This document shows positions 51,083-61,168 of a stretch of 64,000 nucleotides of DNA, piece by piece; positions within the stretch are counted from its first letter, which is position 1; every line of letters starts with the position of its first letter. Source of the stretch: CALBPI01 sp038524795 (GTDB taxonomy: Bacteria; Pseudomonadota; Gammaproteobacteria; Steroidobacterales; Woeseiaceae); contig JBCBIJ010000007.1 in NCBI GenBank assembly GCA_038524795.1, positions 62,001-126,000 on the forward strand. Direction: 5' to 3'. A program made the translations under genes and the position numbers. Under the pieces are notes generated by a model that made no database searches, had not been told where the DNA came from, and saw only the letters and a program-made list of their open reading frames with translations.

Positions 51083-52342
51083 ATGTCTTTTCGTGCTCTG
51101 ACGCGCCTGCTCGCCCTGGCCACCGGATTGTCGCTGGCGCTGGCAGCCCCCGCCGCTGACGGCGAAGGCCAGATTTACGTCACGCCGTCCTTGGACTTTG
51201 TCGATGACGACACTGACCGCAGTGTCGATGACGACTTCGGTGGCTCGCTGGCGATCGGCTACACCTATACCGAACGCTGGAGTATTGAGGCCTTTGCGCA
51301 CACGGCGTCACTCAACGGGTTCCCGGAGAGTAACGGCCAGGATCACCTTGAGCTCGGTATCAACGGGCTTGCGGTCTTCGATCGCGAAAGCCTCGTGTCG
51401 CCCTATCTGCTCGCGGGCCTCAGCAATCTGCAAATCGATTTCGATAGCGGTCGCAGTACGGATCGGCTCGCAGCCAACGTTGGCGCGGGCCTGCTGATCT
51501 CGACCTCCGACCGGTTCGGTCTGCGCTTCCAGTACCGGCTGCGTAACGAGCTCGGTGGCGGCGAATTTAGCGACAGCATCTACAGCGTCGGTCTGCAGTT
51601 CGCCTTCGGCGACAAGAAAACCAAGATTTTCGATACCGACGGTGACGGCGTGCCCGACATGACGGACAAATGCCCGAACACGCCTCCGGGCATTGTCGTC
51701 GACTCGAGTGGTTGTGAGCGCGACGACGACGGTGACGGCGTTAAGAACTCAGCCGATCAGTGCCCGAACACGGCGGCTGGCGCAAGCGTTGATGCGAACG
51801 GCTGCGAGCGAGATAGCGACGGTGACGGCGTCAAGAACTCGGCCGATCGCTGCCCGAACACACCGCGCGGCGCCGATGTCGACGCGAATGGTTGTGAGCG
51901 CGACGACGACGGCGACGGCGTTAAGAACTCGGCCGATGCCTGCCCGAACACGCCTGCCGGCGCAAACGTTGACGTTCGCGGTTGCGAGATCAAGGCCGGT
52001 GACGTCATTGAACTGCCGGGCGTGAACTTCGAGACCAACTCGGACCGTCTCGTACCGGGCGCCGAATCGGTACTCAATGAGGCTGCCGCGACTCTCGCGC
52101 AAAACCCCGACCTGGCCGTCGAAGTAGCCGGACACACCGATAGCGACGGTGCGGCTGCCTACAACGCGTCGCTCTCGGAGCGACGTGCCCGTACGGTTCG
52201 CAACTACCTCGTGGAGCGCGGCGCCAACGGTGACAACCTGTCGGTGCGCGGTTACGGCGAAGAAGCGCCCGTCGCGGACAATGGCACGGCAGCCGGTAAG
52301 GCCGCCAACCGCCGCGTCGAGCTGCGCATCCTGAATCCCTGA
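51083..52342 (+). CDS. OprF/OmpA-like outer-membrane protein with TSP type-3 repeats
   Basis: 419 residues from the ATG at 51083, behind a strong ggagg Shine-Dalgarno. A signal peptide (1-25) is followed by an eight-strand OmpA-like beta-barrel (about 28-180, ending VGLQFAFGDKK). Next come calcium-binding TSP3 repeats of 30 residues (CPNT...GCERDDDGDGVKNSAD) at about 197-300. The OmpA-C domain (about 305-419) has GHTDSDGAAAYNASLSERRA, whose Asp and Arg bind diaminopimelate. It should anchor the outer membrane to peptidoglycan. Start and terminator define a single-gene unit. Confidence 0.93.
   Translation: MSFRALTRLLALATGLSLALAAPAADGEGQIYVTPSLDFVDDDTDRSVDDDFGGSLAIGYTYTERWSIEAFAHTASLNGFPESNGQDHLELGINGLAVFDRESLVSPYLLAGLSNLQIDFDSGRSTDRLAANVGAGLLISTSDRFGLRFQYRLRNELGGGEFSDSIYSVGLQFAFGDKKTKIFDTDGDGVPDMTDKCPNTPPGIVVDSSGCERDDDGDGVKNSADQCPNTAAGASVDANGCERDSDGDGVKNSADRCPNTPRGADVDANGCERDDDGDGVKNSADACPNTPAGANVDVRGCEIKAGDVIELPGVNFETNSDRLVPGAESVLNEAAATLAQNPDLAVEVAGHTDSDGAAAYNASLSERRARTVRNYLVERGANGDNLSVRGYGEEAPVADNGTAAGKAANRRVELRILNP
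51671..51985 (+). repeat. Four near-identical 90-bp repeats encoding TSP3 units
   Basis: Units start at 51671, 51761, 51851 and 51941 (the last partial), exactly 90 bp apart, and share most bases, including third-codon positions. This points to recent duplication or gene conversion inside the OprF-like gene. Confidence 0.85.
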
Positions 52343-52366
52343 TTCGGGACGCGTAAGAAATGAAAG

Positions 52367-52400
52367 CCCCGGCGCGCGCAGGCGCGTCGGGGTTTTTCTT
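52367..52400 (+). terminator. Rho-independent terminator of the OprF-like gene
   Basis: A 10-bp GC-rich stem (CCCCGGCGCG / CGCGTCGGGG, one G-T pair) with a 6-nt loop is followed by TTTTTCTTT. It lies 24 bp after the stop codon and directly before rsmG. It is the clearest intrinsic terminator in the window. Confidence 0.92.
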
Positions 52401-52414
52401 TCCCGAGACTGACA

Positions 52415-53056
52415 ATGTCCGATGCCAACACACTGCGATCACGGCTCGAGGCGGGTAGCAACCAGCTTGGGCTCTCGCTCAACGCAGGGGCCTGCGATCA
52501 GCTGCTCGCGCTGCTCCAGTTGCTCGAGCGTTGGAACAAGACCTACAACCTGACTGCCATCGCTGAGCCAAGCGAGGCGCTGGTCAAGCATGTCTTTGAC
52601 AGCCTCGTTGCGGCGCCCGCCGTGAAGGGTTCACGCATACTCGACGTGGGCACCGGGGCCGGTTTTCCAGGCTTGCCGCTCGCCGTGCTGGCGCCTGCGC
52701 GACACTTCACGCTGCTCGACAGCAACCGCAAGAAGCTCCGGTTCGTCACGCAGGCGGCGGCCGAGTTGGGGCTGACCAATGTGTCGACGGTGCACGCGCG
52801 CGCTGAGGGGCACGAGGACGCCGCGGGTTTCGATACCGTCACCTGTCGCGCACTCGCGCCACTGGAGCGCTTTGTCGGCTGGGCCGGTCATCTTGTGGCG
52901 CCGGGCGGGCGACTGCTTGCACTCAAGGGCCCTATCGGCGACGACGAACTCGCCGAGGTGCCGGCCGCTTGGCAGACCGTTTGTGAGCCCGTGGTGGTAC
53001 CCTTTCTTGACGGCCGCCGGACCCTTGTTGTCATAAGTCGCAACGGGGACGCCTAG
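52415..53056 (+). CDS. rsmG: 16S rRNA (guanine527-N7)-methyltransferase RsmG
   Basis: 213 residues. It shows RWNKTYNLTAI, the AdoMet-binding LDVGTGAGFPGLPLAVLAP and LLDSNRKKLRFVTQAAAELGL, then CRALAPLERFVGWAGHLVAPGG. It methylates G527 of 16S rRNA. It lies directly upstream of parA, the usual origin-region order; its stop touches an alternative GTG start of parA. Confidence 0.97.
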   Translation: MSDANTLRSRLEAGSNQLGLSLNAGACDQLLALLQLLERWNKTYNLTAIAEPSEALVKHVFDSLVAAPAVKGSRILDVGTGAGFPGLPLAVLAPARHFTLLDSNRKKLRFVTQAAAELGLTNVSTVHARAEGHEDAAGFDTVTCRALAPLERFVGWAGHLVAPGGRLLALKGPIGDDELAEVPAAWQTVCEPVVVPFLDGRRTLVVISRNGDA

Positions 53057-53073
53057 TGGCCGGGAGCCCAAAC

Positions 53074-53865
53074 ATGACCAGAGTGCTCGCTGTCGCCAAC
53101 CAGAAAGGCGGCGTCGGCAAGACGACAACCTGCGTGAATCTCGCTGCCTCGCTGGCGGCGACGCAGCGCCGTGTCCTTCTCGTCGATATCGACCCGCAGG
53201 GCAACGCGACGATGGGCTGCGGTGTCGACAAGATGAACCTCGATCGCTCGGCCTGCGAGGTCCTGCTGAACGAGGCGACGGCCGCGGACACGATTGTGGG
53301 TGTTCCCGAAGGTGACTTCGCCGTGCTGCCCGGCAACGATGACCTGACGCTGGCCGAAGTGCAGTTGCTCAAGGAGATCGGCCGCGAGATGCGGCTCAGA
53401 AAGGCGCTCGAACCCGTGCTGGGCATGTACGACTTTGTGCTCATCGACTGCCCGCCGTCGATCAATATGCTCACGGTCAACGCACTCACGGCCGCGGACG
53501 GCGTGCTGATTCCCATGCAGTGCGAGTACTACGCGCTCGAAGGTCTGACGGCGCTGATCGGCACCATCGAGCAGGTGCAGGAAACGGTGAACCCGTCGCT
53601 GAGCGTGTACGGCTTGTTGCGGACCATGTTCGACCCACGCAACAACCTGGCCAACGCAGTGTCAGCGCAGCTGCACGAGCATTTTGGCGAAAAGGTGTTC
53701 CGCACCATCATTCCGCGCAACGTGCGCCTGGCCGAGGCGCCAAGCTTCGGCCGGCCCGTGTTGCTGCACGACCGCCATTCGCGGGGTGCGCTTGCCTACC
53801 TGGCGCTCGCAGGCGAGATCATCCGCCGTGAGGAGTCACTTGCAGCGGCCGTCGCCGCGCAATAG
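53074..53865 (+). CDS. parA: Chromosome partitioning ATPase ParA (Soj)
   Basis: 263 residues from the ATG at 53074, preceded by gggag; a GTG at 53056 would add six residues. The deviant Walker A is KGGVGKTT at the N-terminus, with Walker B FVLIDCPPSINML. The length and lack of an N-terminal HTH mark it as chromosomal ParA. With ParB bound at parS it moves newly copied origins apart. The candidate parS sites are near recF and gyrB in this window. parB follows after 35 bp. Confidence 0.97.
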   Translation: MTRVLAVANQKGGVGKTTTCVNLAASLAATQRRVLLVDIDPQGNATMGCGVDKMNLDRSACEVLLNEATAADTIVGVPEGDFAVLPGNDDLTLAEVQLLKEIGREMRLRKALEPVLGMYDFVLIDCPPSINMLTVNALTAADGVLIPMQCEYYALEGLTALIGTIEQVQETVNPSLSVYGLLRTMFDPRNNLANAVSAQLHEHFGEKVFRTIIPRNVRLAEAPSFGRPVLLHDRHSRGALAYLALAGEIIRREESLAAAVAAQ

Positions 53866-53900
53866 GGTAGCGCCCTCACCCCGTCCGGATCCCAGCCGCC

Positions 53901-54797
53901 ATGGCCAACAAGCGAAAAAGTCTCGGCCGCGGGCTCGGCGCGCTGCTCGGTGATGCGCAGCGCCAGGCCCCGGAAACCTCAGATGCAACGCCGTCTGCAG
54001 CGCCTGCTGCGGGCCAGCGCGAGCTGCCCGTCGACCTGCTGCAACGCGGCCAGTACCAGCCCCGTATCGATATGCGTACGGAGTCCCTTGAGGAACTCGC
54101 GAGCTCGATATCGGCGCAGGGTATTGTGCAGCCCATCGCCGTGCGGCCGCTGGCCTCGGGGCCCGGTGAACAGCGCTACGAGATCATTGCCGGCGAGCGT
54201 CGCTGGCGCGCGGCGCAGCTCGCGGGCCTGCAGTCGGTTCCGGTCGTCGTGCACGACGTGTCGGACACGGCCGCCGTGGCCATGGCGCTTATCGAGAACA
54301 TTCAGCGCGAAGACCTGAATCCGCTCGAAGAGGCGCGAGCCTTGTCGCGACTCATCCACGAGTTCGATATGACCCACCAGCAGGGTGCAGAGGCCGTGGG
54401 GCGTTCCCGCGCCGCAGTGAGTAATTTGCTGCGCCTGCTAGACCTCGCCGAAGACGTGCAGTCGCTCGTGGAAGCGCGCGACCTCGATATGGGTCACGCA
54501 CGGGCGCTGCTCGGGGTTTCCGACAAGCGCGTGCAACTCGAGCTCGCCCGGCAGGTGGTTGCCAAGGGCCTCTCAGTGCGCGAGACCGAGCACCGCGTGC
54601 GGGCGCTTAGCAAGCCGAAGAAAAAGGCGCCGGCACCGGCCAAGCGCGACCCGGATGTGGCGCGGCTTGAGACGGATTTGCAGGAAAAGCTTGGCGCCAG
54701 CGTGGCGATCCGGCAAAGCGGCCCGGGCAAGGGCGCGCTGGTGATCAGCTACACGAGCCTTGATGAGCTCGAGGGCATCCTCGAGAAGATCGGTTAA
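53901..54797 (+). CDS. parB: Chromosome partitioning protein ParB (Spo0J)
   Basis: 298 residues. A basic N-terminus (KRKSLGRGLGALLG) is followed by the ParB/CTPase domain with QYQPRIDM and GERRWRAAQLAGL, whose GERR is part of the CTP-binding motif. The central HTH contains MTHQQGAEAVGRSRAAVSNLLRLLDL, and the C-terminal dimerisation domain ends LDELEGILEKI. It binds parS, loads and slides as a CTP-dependent clamp. It is convergent with the EAL gene. Confidence 0.97.
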   Translation: MANKRKSLGRGLGALLGDAQRQAPETSDATPSAAPAAGQRELPVDLLQRGQYQPRIDMRTESLEELASSISAQGIVQPIAVRPLASGPGEQRYEIIAGERRWRAAQLAGLQSVPVVVHDVSDTAAVAMALIENIQREDLNPLEEARALSRLIHEFDMTHQQGAEAVGRSRAAVSNLLRLLDLAEDVQSLVEARDLDMGHARALLGVSDKRVQLELARQVVAKGLSVRETEHRVRALSKPKKKAPAPAKRDPDVARLETDLQEKLGASVAIRQSGPGKGALVISYTSLDELEGILEKIG

Positions 54798-54817
54798 CGA
54801 GGCAGGGGCGCGGCAAC

Positions 54818-55654
54818 CTAGCGGCTCGCGGCGTACATGCCCGTCGCTTCGTTGATGACTTCCATCGCGTTGGCCTGGTCGACCGCCGGGTAGCAGCGCT
54901 GGATGATCTCGGGCATGACGGCTTCCGAGATGAAAAAGCCCTGCATCTTGTCGCAGCGGATTTCCTTCAGGAAGTCGAAGGTGGCAGCTTCTTCGACGCC
55001 TTCCGCGCAGACCGTGATCCCGAGCGCGTGCGCCATGCCCGTAACGGCCGCCAGCGCCTGACGCGTGATGGCGTTGTCACGGGCCTCGATGAGCAGCGAG
55101 GCGTGAATCTTGATTTCGTCGAAGTCGAGCCGGCCGAAGGACGAGAGCGACTCGCGGGCCGCGCCAAAATCATCGAGCGAGAGCCGGAAGCCCTTGCGGC
55201 GCAGGGCCGCCATGACGGTCGTGCAGGCTTCTTCGTCACCGGCAATCGTGGGCTGGGCGACTTCGAAGGTGATGGCGTCGCAGGGCAGGTCGAACCGGCG
55301 CACCATGCGCTCGTAGTGGCCCGCGAGCTCGATGTCCCGAAGCAGGCTGGCGTCGAGATTGACGCAGCCGTTGAGCTGTAGCCCGTTCGCGCGCCAGCGC
55401 GTGAGCTGGGTCAGAGTCTGCTCAAGCACGTAGTCGCCGAGCGCGGGCATCATGCCGCAGTCGACGGCCTGGGAGAGAAAATCGAGCGGCGAAATGCGGC
55501 CCCGCTTGGGGTGGCGCCAACGAATCAGCGCTTCGGCTTCGGTCGTGACCCAGTCCGTGCGCCCCGTCATCCGGGCCATCTTGGGCTGGTACTGGACCAG
55601 AAACTCGCCCTGCTCGAGTGCGCGTTCGAACTCGTCCCGTGAAATGCTCTGCAT
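54818..55654 (-). CDS. EAL-domain protein, probably degenerate
   Basis: 278 residues, almost entirely one EAL domain with no receiver, PAS or GGDEF partner. The EAL motif is intact (41-43, EALIRW), as are Asn99, Glu131, Asp161-Asp162, Lys182, Glu218 and Gln238. But the KxD aspartate is replaced by His184 (KIH), and loop 6, normally DDFGTGxSSL, reads DDFGAARESLSSF. Both changes affect residues needed for metal binding or loop function in active phosphodiesterases. It may be a c-di-GMP-binding or regulatory protein rather than an enzyme. It is divergent from the atp operon. Confidence 0.88.
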   Translation of the reverse strand: MQSISRDEFERALEQGEFLVQYQPKMARMTGRTDWVTTEAEALIRWRHPKRGRISPLDFLSQAVDCGMMPALGDYVLEQTLTQLTRWRANGLQLNGCVNLDASLLRDIELAGHYERMVRRFDLPCDAITFEVAQPTIAGDEEACTTVMAALRRKGFRLSLDDFGAARESLSSFGRLDFDEIKIHASLLIEARDNAITRQALAAVTGMAHALGITVCAEGVEEAATFDFLKEIRCDKMQGFFISEAVMPEIIQRCYPAVDQANAMEVINEATGMYAASR

Positions 55655-55891
55655 GTTGGTGTTGCCCTGTGCTGGTCCCTGGCGCTGCCCGCCGTGCGGC
55701 GGATCCCTGAATGTCGGCCTCTCGGAGCCCTGGAAACCGGCCCCAAACGGGCAGCCCGGGCCGCCGGATTCGGGCCGCTCGCCTAGCTAGCGGCCGCCAC
55801 GTCAGGAACTGTACGGCGCGCCCGCTGCCAGGCGCCGTGTCGAGGGTCTCATTTGGCCCGGATTATTGTCCTGATTACGTCACGTACGGGT

Positions 55892-55920
55892 TTGCCGAGG
55901 GCCAATCGAGCCTATATACT
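55892..55920 (+). promoter_or_regulatory. Sigma-70 promoter of the atp operon
   Basis: -35 TTGCCG (55892-55897), 17-bp spacer, -10 TATACT (55915-55920), with about 45 nt to the atpI GTG. It lies in the 317-bp gap between the divergent EAL gene and atpI; I see nothing else in that gap. Confidence 0.75.
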
Positions 55921-55971
55921 GCGCGCGCTTTTGAGGTTTCCGGCCCGGCGAGTACGCCAAGGAGTCGACCT

Positions 55972-56361
55972 GTGCGACCCGGCGCGGTCCCTGTCCGCAT
56001 CATTGCGATACAGGCGTTAATCGGAGTCTTCGGGGGCCTGATTTGGTTGCTCGACAGCCCCGCCGCAGCGCTTGCCGCGCTCGCCGGAGGACTCGGCAGC
56101 GCATTGCTCAGCCTGCAGGTTGCGGCTCGAGTGTATGCCCAAAAAGACAACGCGCCGCCACAAGCGATTGTGGCGGCCTTTTATCGCGCCGAAGTGTTCA
56201 AGCTCTTCGGCGCGGCTTTGATGTTCGGCATCATGGCGAAGTACTTCGCGGCACAGTTTGTGCCTTTTGCGGTGACCTTCGTAGTGACGCTTTTCGTGTT
56301 CGCGGCGGCCTTGCGCTGGCGCATCGACACGGGCCCCGCCGGGGACGAAACGGCGAATTGA
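55972..56361 (+). CDS. atpI: ATP synthase subunit I (AtpI)
   Basis: 129 residues from a GTG at 55972 with an aaggag Shine-Dalgarno seven bases before; upstream in-frame starts would precede the promoter. Four hydrophobic segments are visible (IIAIQALIGVFGGLIWLL, LAALAGGLGSALLSLQVA, FKLFGAALMFGIMAKYF, FVPFAVTFVVTLFVFAAAL). AtpI is not part of the final enzyme but helps assemble the c-ring. It heads the operon. Confidence 0.88.
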   Translation: MRPGAVPVRIIAIQALIGVFGGLIWLLDSPAAALAALAGGLGSALLSLQVAARVYAQKDNAPPQAIVAAFYRAEVFKLFGAALMFGIMAKYFAAQFVPFAVTFVVTLFVFAAALRWRIDTGPAGDETAN

Positions 56362-56426
56362 GATGCGGCGGCACGCCCCCACATTAAAGGCGTGCGCTGA
56401 AGTGTTTATTAAGGTGTAGCAAGCGA

Positions 56427-57209
56427 ATGGCCAGCGGCGCGGACAAGCAGACCCCGAGCGAGTACGTCTCCCACCACCTCGAGCATCTTTCCGTGGGCGA
56501 GGGTTTCTACACCGTCCACGTCGACACGCTGTTCTTCACCTGGCTGTGCGGCCTGCTGTTTCTCGGCCTGTTCTGGACCGCGGCGCGGCGTGCCACGGCC
56601 GACGTCCCGGGCAAGTTCCAGGCGTTTATCGAGCTCGTGGTCGAATTCGTCGACGACTCGGTCAAGGAAGGTTTCCACGGCCCGCGCAAGTTTGTGGCCC
56701 CGCTGGCACTGACCATCTTCATGCTGGTGTTGTTCTGGAACCTGCTGGACATCATCCCCGTTGATCTGGTGCCGATCTTCGCGCACGACGTCCTGCACCT
56801 CGAATACATGCGTATCGTGCCGTCGGCTGACGTCAACGCCACCTTCAGCCTGTCGCTGACGGTGTTCCTGCTCATCATCATCTACAGCTTCAAGGGTAAG
56901 GGCGCCAAAGGCTACCTGCAGGAGTGGCTGTTCCACCCGTTCGGCAAGTTCCCGTTGCTCGTGCCGTTCAACATCCTGTTGAACTTCGTCGAGTTGCTCG
57001 CCAAGCCGCTGTCGCTGGCGCTGCGCCTGTTCGGCAACCTCTACGCTGCCGAACTTATCTTTATGCTGATCGCCCTGCTGCCGTTCTACCTGAACTGGAT
57101 TCCGGGGTCGATCTGGGCGATTTACCACATCCTGGTAATCCCGCTGCAAGCGTTCATCTTCATGACGCTGACCGTCGTTTATCTGAATCTCGCTTACGAG
57201 AAGCACTAA
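56427..57209 (+). CDS. atpB: ATP synthase Fo subunit a
   Basis: 260 residues, five or six membrane helices. The functional segment PLSLALRLFGNLYAAELIFMLIALL contains the essential Arg of the proton path. The N-terminus EYVSHHLEHLSVGEGFYTVHVDTLFFTWLCG is typical of proteobacterial subunit a. It carries protons to and from the c-ring. Confidence 0.98.
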   Translation: MASGADKQTPSEYVSHHLEHLSVGEGFYTVHVDTLFFTWLCGLLFLGLFWTAARRATADVPGKFQAFIELVVEFVDDSVKEGFHGPRKFVAPLALTIFMLVLFWNLLDIIPVDLVPIFAHDVLHLEYMRIVPSADVNATFSLSLTVFLLIIIYSFKGKGAKGYLQEWLFHPFGKFPLLVPFNILLNFVELLAKPLSLALRLFGNLYAAELIFMLIALLPFYLNWIPGSIWAIYHILVIPLQAFIFMTLTVVYLNLAYEKH

Positions 57210-57254
57210 GTATTGTTTGTTTACGCCATTAGCGCGTTTTGATTAGGAGTCATC

Positions 57255-57524
57255 ATGGAAGCTCTCATCGCTGATATCCAGGGCAACACCGCCATTGCCG
57301 TCGGCATGATCCTGGCATTCGCCGCACTGGGTACCGGTATCGGCTTCGGCCTCCTGGGCGGCAAGTTCCTCGAAGGTGTCGCTCGCCAGCCCGAACTCGG
57401 CAACATGCTGCAGGGCCGTATGTTCATCATCGCCGGCCTGCTCGACGCCCTGTCGATCATCGGCGTCGCGTTCGCTGCACTGCTGCTGTTCGCAAACCCG
57501 CTGCTGAGCGCAGTCACGGGTTAA
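57255..57524 (+). CDS. atpE: ATP synthase Fo subunit c
   Basis: 89 residues, two-helix hairpin. The first helix is rich in Gly and Ala (LAFAALGTGIGFGLLGGKFLEG), the polar loop is ARQPEL, and the second helix has the ion-carrying Asp in GLLDALSIIGVAFAALLLF. The lack of the Gln and Thr/Ser residues of sodium-type c-subunits suggests proton coupling. It has a good aggag Shine-Dalgarno. Confidence 0.98.
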   Translation: MEALIADIQGNTAIAVGMILAFAALGTGIGFGLLGGKFLEGVARQPELGNMLQGRMFIIAGLLDALSIIGVAFAALLLFANPLLSAVTG

Positions 57525-57576
57525 TCGCGGTCGGCTTTCGCCGACCCTGCGTCAACGGCTAACGGAGTAATCGCGC

Positions 57577-58047
57577 GTGGATCCAAATATCAGCCTAATC
57601 GGGCAGATGGTCACGTTCCTCATTTTCGTGGGCGTGGTCATGAAGTTCATCTGGCCGCCGCTCATGGAAGCGGTCGAGGAACGCCGTAAGAAGATCGCCG
57701 ACGGCCTCGCGGCCGCCGAGCGTGGCCAACAGGACCTGGCCAAGGCCGAGTCCCGGGTCGAAGAGCTCATCACGGACGCTCGCGGCCAGGCTGCCGAGAT
57801 CCTCGACCAGGCACGTGCGCGTGCCAACGAGATCATCGCCGAAGGCAAGGCCGAGGGTCAGCGCGAGCGTGACCGTCAGCTTCTGGCCGCGCGGGCGGAG
57901 ATCGAGCAGGAAACGAACTCGGCACGTGAAGAATTGCGCAACCAGGTTTCGGCCGTGGCACTCGCCGGCGCCGAAAAAATCCTGAAGCGCGAGATCGACG
58001 CGACGTCGCACGAAGCACTGCTGGCCGATATGGCCCAGCAGATCTGA
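57577..58047 (+). CDS. atpF: ATP synthase Fo subunit b
   Basis: 156 residues from a GTG at 57577 (VDPNISLIGQMVTFLIFVGVVMKFIWPPL). A single N-terminal membrane helix is followed by a long charged coiled coil. This is the peripheral stalk that ties the a subunit to F1 through the delta subunit. Confidence 0.97.
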   Translation: MDPNISLIGQMVTFLIFVGVVMKFIWPPLMEAVEERRKKIADGLAAAERGQQDLAKAESRVEELITDARGQAAEILDQARARANEIIAEGKAEGQRERDRQLLAARAEIEQETNSAREELRNQVSAVALAGAEKILKREIDATSHEALLADMAQQI

Positions 58048-58060
58048 CTCGGAGGTCACG

Positions 58061-58618
58061 ATGGCGGACAACATCACGCTGGCACGACCCTACGCACAGG
58101 CAGTGTTCGACATTGCCAGCGCAGGTGGCAGCCTTGCGGGTTGGTCTGCGGCGCTCGCCGCTGCGGGCGCTGTCGTGTCGGACGCGTCGATGGCCGGTTT
58201 GGTCGACGACCCGCGTATCTCCGACGACGAGCTGCTGACGCTGCTGCAGTCGGTTCTCGGTAGCGTACCGGGCGGTACGGTGCTCGCGGGTGCGGGCGAC
58301 GGCGCCAACCTGCTGCGTCTGCTTATCGAGAACGGCCGGCTTTCGATTCTGCCCGAGATCTCGGTGCGCTTTGATGCGCTCAAGGACGAAGCCGAAAACG
58401 CCGTCGACGTCACCATCGTTTCGGCGACGCCGCTCGACGCCGGTAAGCAAAGCGAGATTGTGAGCGCGCTCGGTGCGCGCCTCGGCCGCAAGATCAACGC
58501 CACTACAGCTGTGGACCCCGATTTGATTGGGGGCGCAGTTATCCGCGCCGGTGACTTTGTCATCGACGGCTCGGTGCGGGCCCAGCTCACACGCCTTCAG
58601 GCGACGCTGGCCCGATAA
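58061..58618 (+). CDS. atpH: ATP synthase F1 subunit delta
   Basis: 185 residues. It starts ITLARPYAQAVFDIA and ends IGGAVIRAGDFVIDGSVRAQLTRLQ, the conserved OSCP/delta ends. It links subunit b to the top of the alpha3beta3 head. Confidence 0.97.
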   Translation: MADNITLARPYAQAVFDIASAGGSLAGWSAALAAAGAVVSDASMAGLVDDPRISDDELLTLLQSVLGSVPGGTVLAGAGDGANLLRLLIENGRLSILPEISVRFDALKDEAENAVDVTIVSATPLDAGKQSEIVSALGARLGRKINATTAVDPDLIGGAVIRAGDFVIDGSVRAQLTRLQATLAR

Positions 58619-58633
58619 TCAACAGGAACAGTC

Positions 58634-60175
<1,542 letters not shown>

Positions 60176-60218
60176 GCACCGCCCAGGCACTTTCGACTAG
60201 CGAACGGACAACGGACGC

Positions 60219-61091
60219 ATGGCAAGCGAAAAAGAGATCCGCACCAAGATCAAAAGCGTGAAGAGCACGCAGAAGATCACGCGCGCCATGGAAATGGTCG
60301 CAGCCAGCAAGATCCGCAAGGCGCAGGCGCAGATGGAGGCATCGCGCCCCTACGCCGAGCGCATCCGCCGCGTCATCGCGCATTTGTCCGAAGCGAACCC
60401 TGAGTACCGTCACCCCTGGCTCGACGAGCGTGAAGTGAAGCGCGTGGGCTACATCGTGGTGTCGTCGGACCGCGGCCTGTGCGGTGGCTTGAACGTCAAC
60501 CTGTTCAAGAAGCTGATCGCAGAGCTGACCGAGTGGAACGAGAAAGGCGTTGAAGTCGATCTCGCGCTGATCGGCTCCAAGGCCGTTCAGTACTTCAGCC
60601 GCTTGGGCGGCAACGTGCTTGCGACGGTCACCCAGATCGGTGACAAGCCGAACATGAACGACCTGCTCGGGCTCATCAAGGTGATGCTCGATCAGTACTC
60701 CGAAGAAAAGATCGATCAGTTGTTCCTTGCGCACAACGAGTTCGCGAGCGCGATCTCTCAGAAGCCGCACACCGACGTGCTGTTGCCCGTCAGCGAGATC
60801 GAGAACAACGACGATCTGCAGACGCACTGGGATTACATCTACGAGCCCGATGCGGCCGAACTGCTCGATGATGTACTGACGCGCTTCGTCGAGTCACAGA
60901 TTTACCGCGGCGTGGTCGAGAACTTCGCCTGCGAAATGGCCGCCAAGATGGTGGCCATGAAGAGCGCCACTGACAACGCCGGTGAAATCATCGATTCGCT
61001 GCAGTTGCAGTACAACAAGGCGCGCCAGGCTGCGATTACGCAAGAGATCTCCGAGATCGTCGGCGGCGCAGCAGCGGTGAGCGGTGGCTGA
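60219..61091 (+). CDS. atpG: ATP synthase F1 subunit gamma
   Basis: 290 residues. N-terminal helix KEIRTKIKSVKSTQKITRAMEMVAASK, central SSDRGLCGGLNVNLFK and C-terminal helix MKSATDNAGEIIDSLQLQYNKARQAAITQEISEIVGGA. It forms the rotating central shaft. Confidence 0.99.
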   Translation: MASEKEIRTKIKSVKSTQKITRAMEMVAASKIRKAQAQMEASRPYAERIRRVIAHLSEANPEYRHPWLDEREVKRVGYIVVSSDRGLCGGLNVNLFKKLIAELTEWNEKGVEVDLALIGSKAVQYFSRLGGNVLATVTQIGDKPNMNDLLGLIKVMLDQYSEEKIDQLFLAHNEFASAISQKPHTDVLLPVSEIENNDDLQTHWDYIYEPDAAELLDDVLTRFVESQIYRGVVENFACEMAAKMVAMKSATDNAGEIIDSLQLQYNKARQAAITQEISEIVGGAAAVSGG

Positions 61092-61168
61092 GCCACGCGC
61101 TAACGGATTGAACGAAACACAAAGTGAATTGATCGCGGCCCGCGCCGCGCTCTGACCGAGGAACCAGA

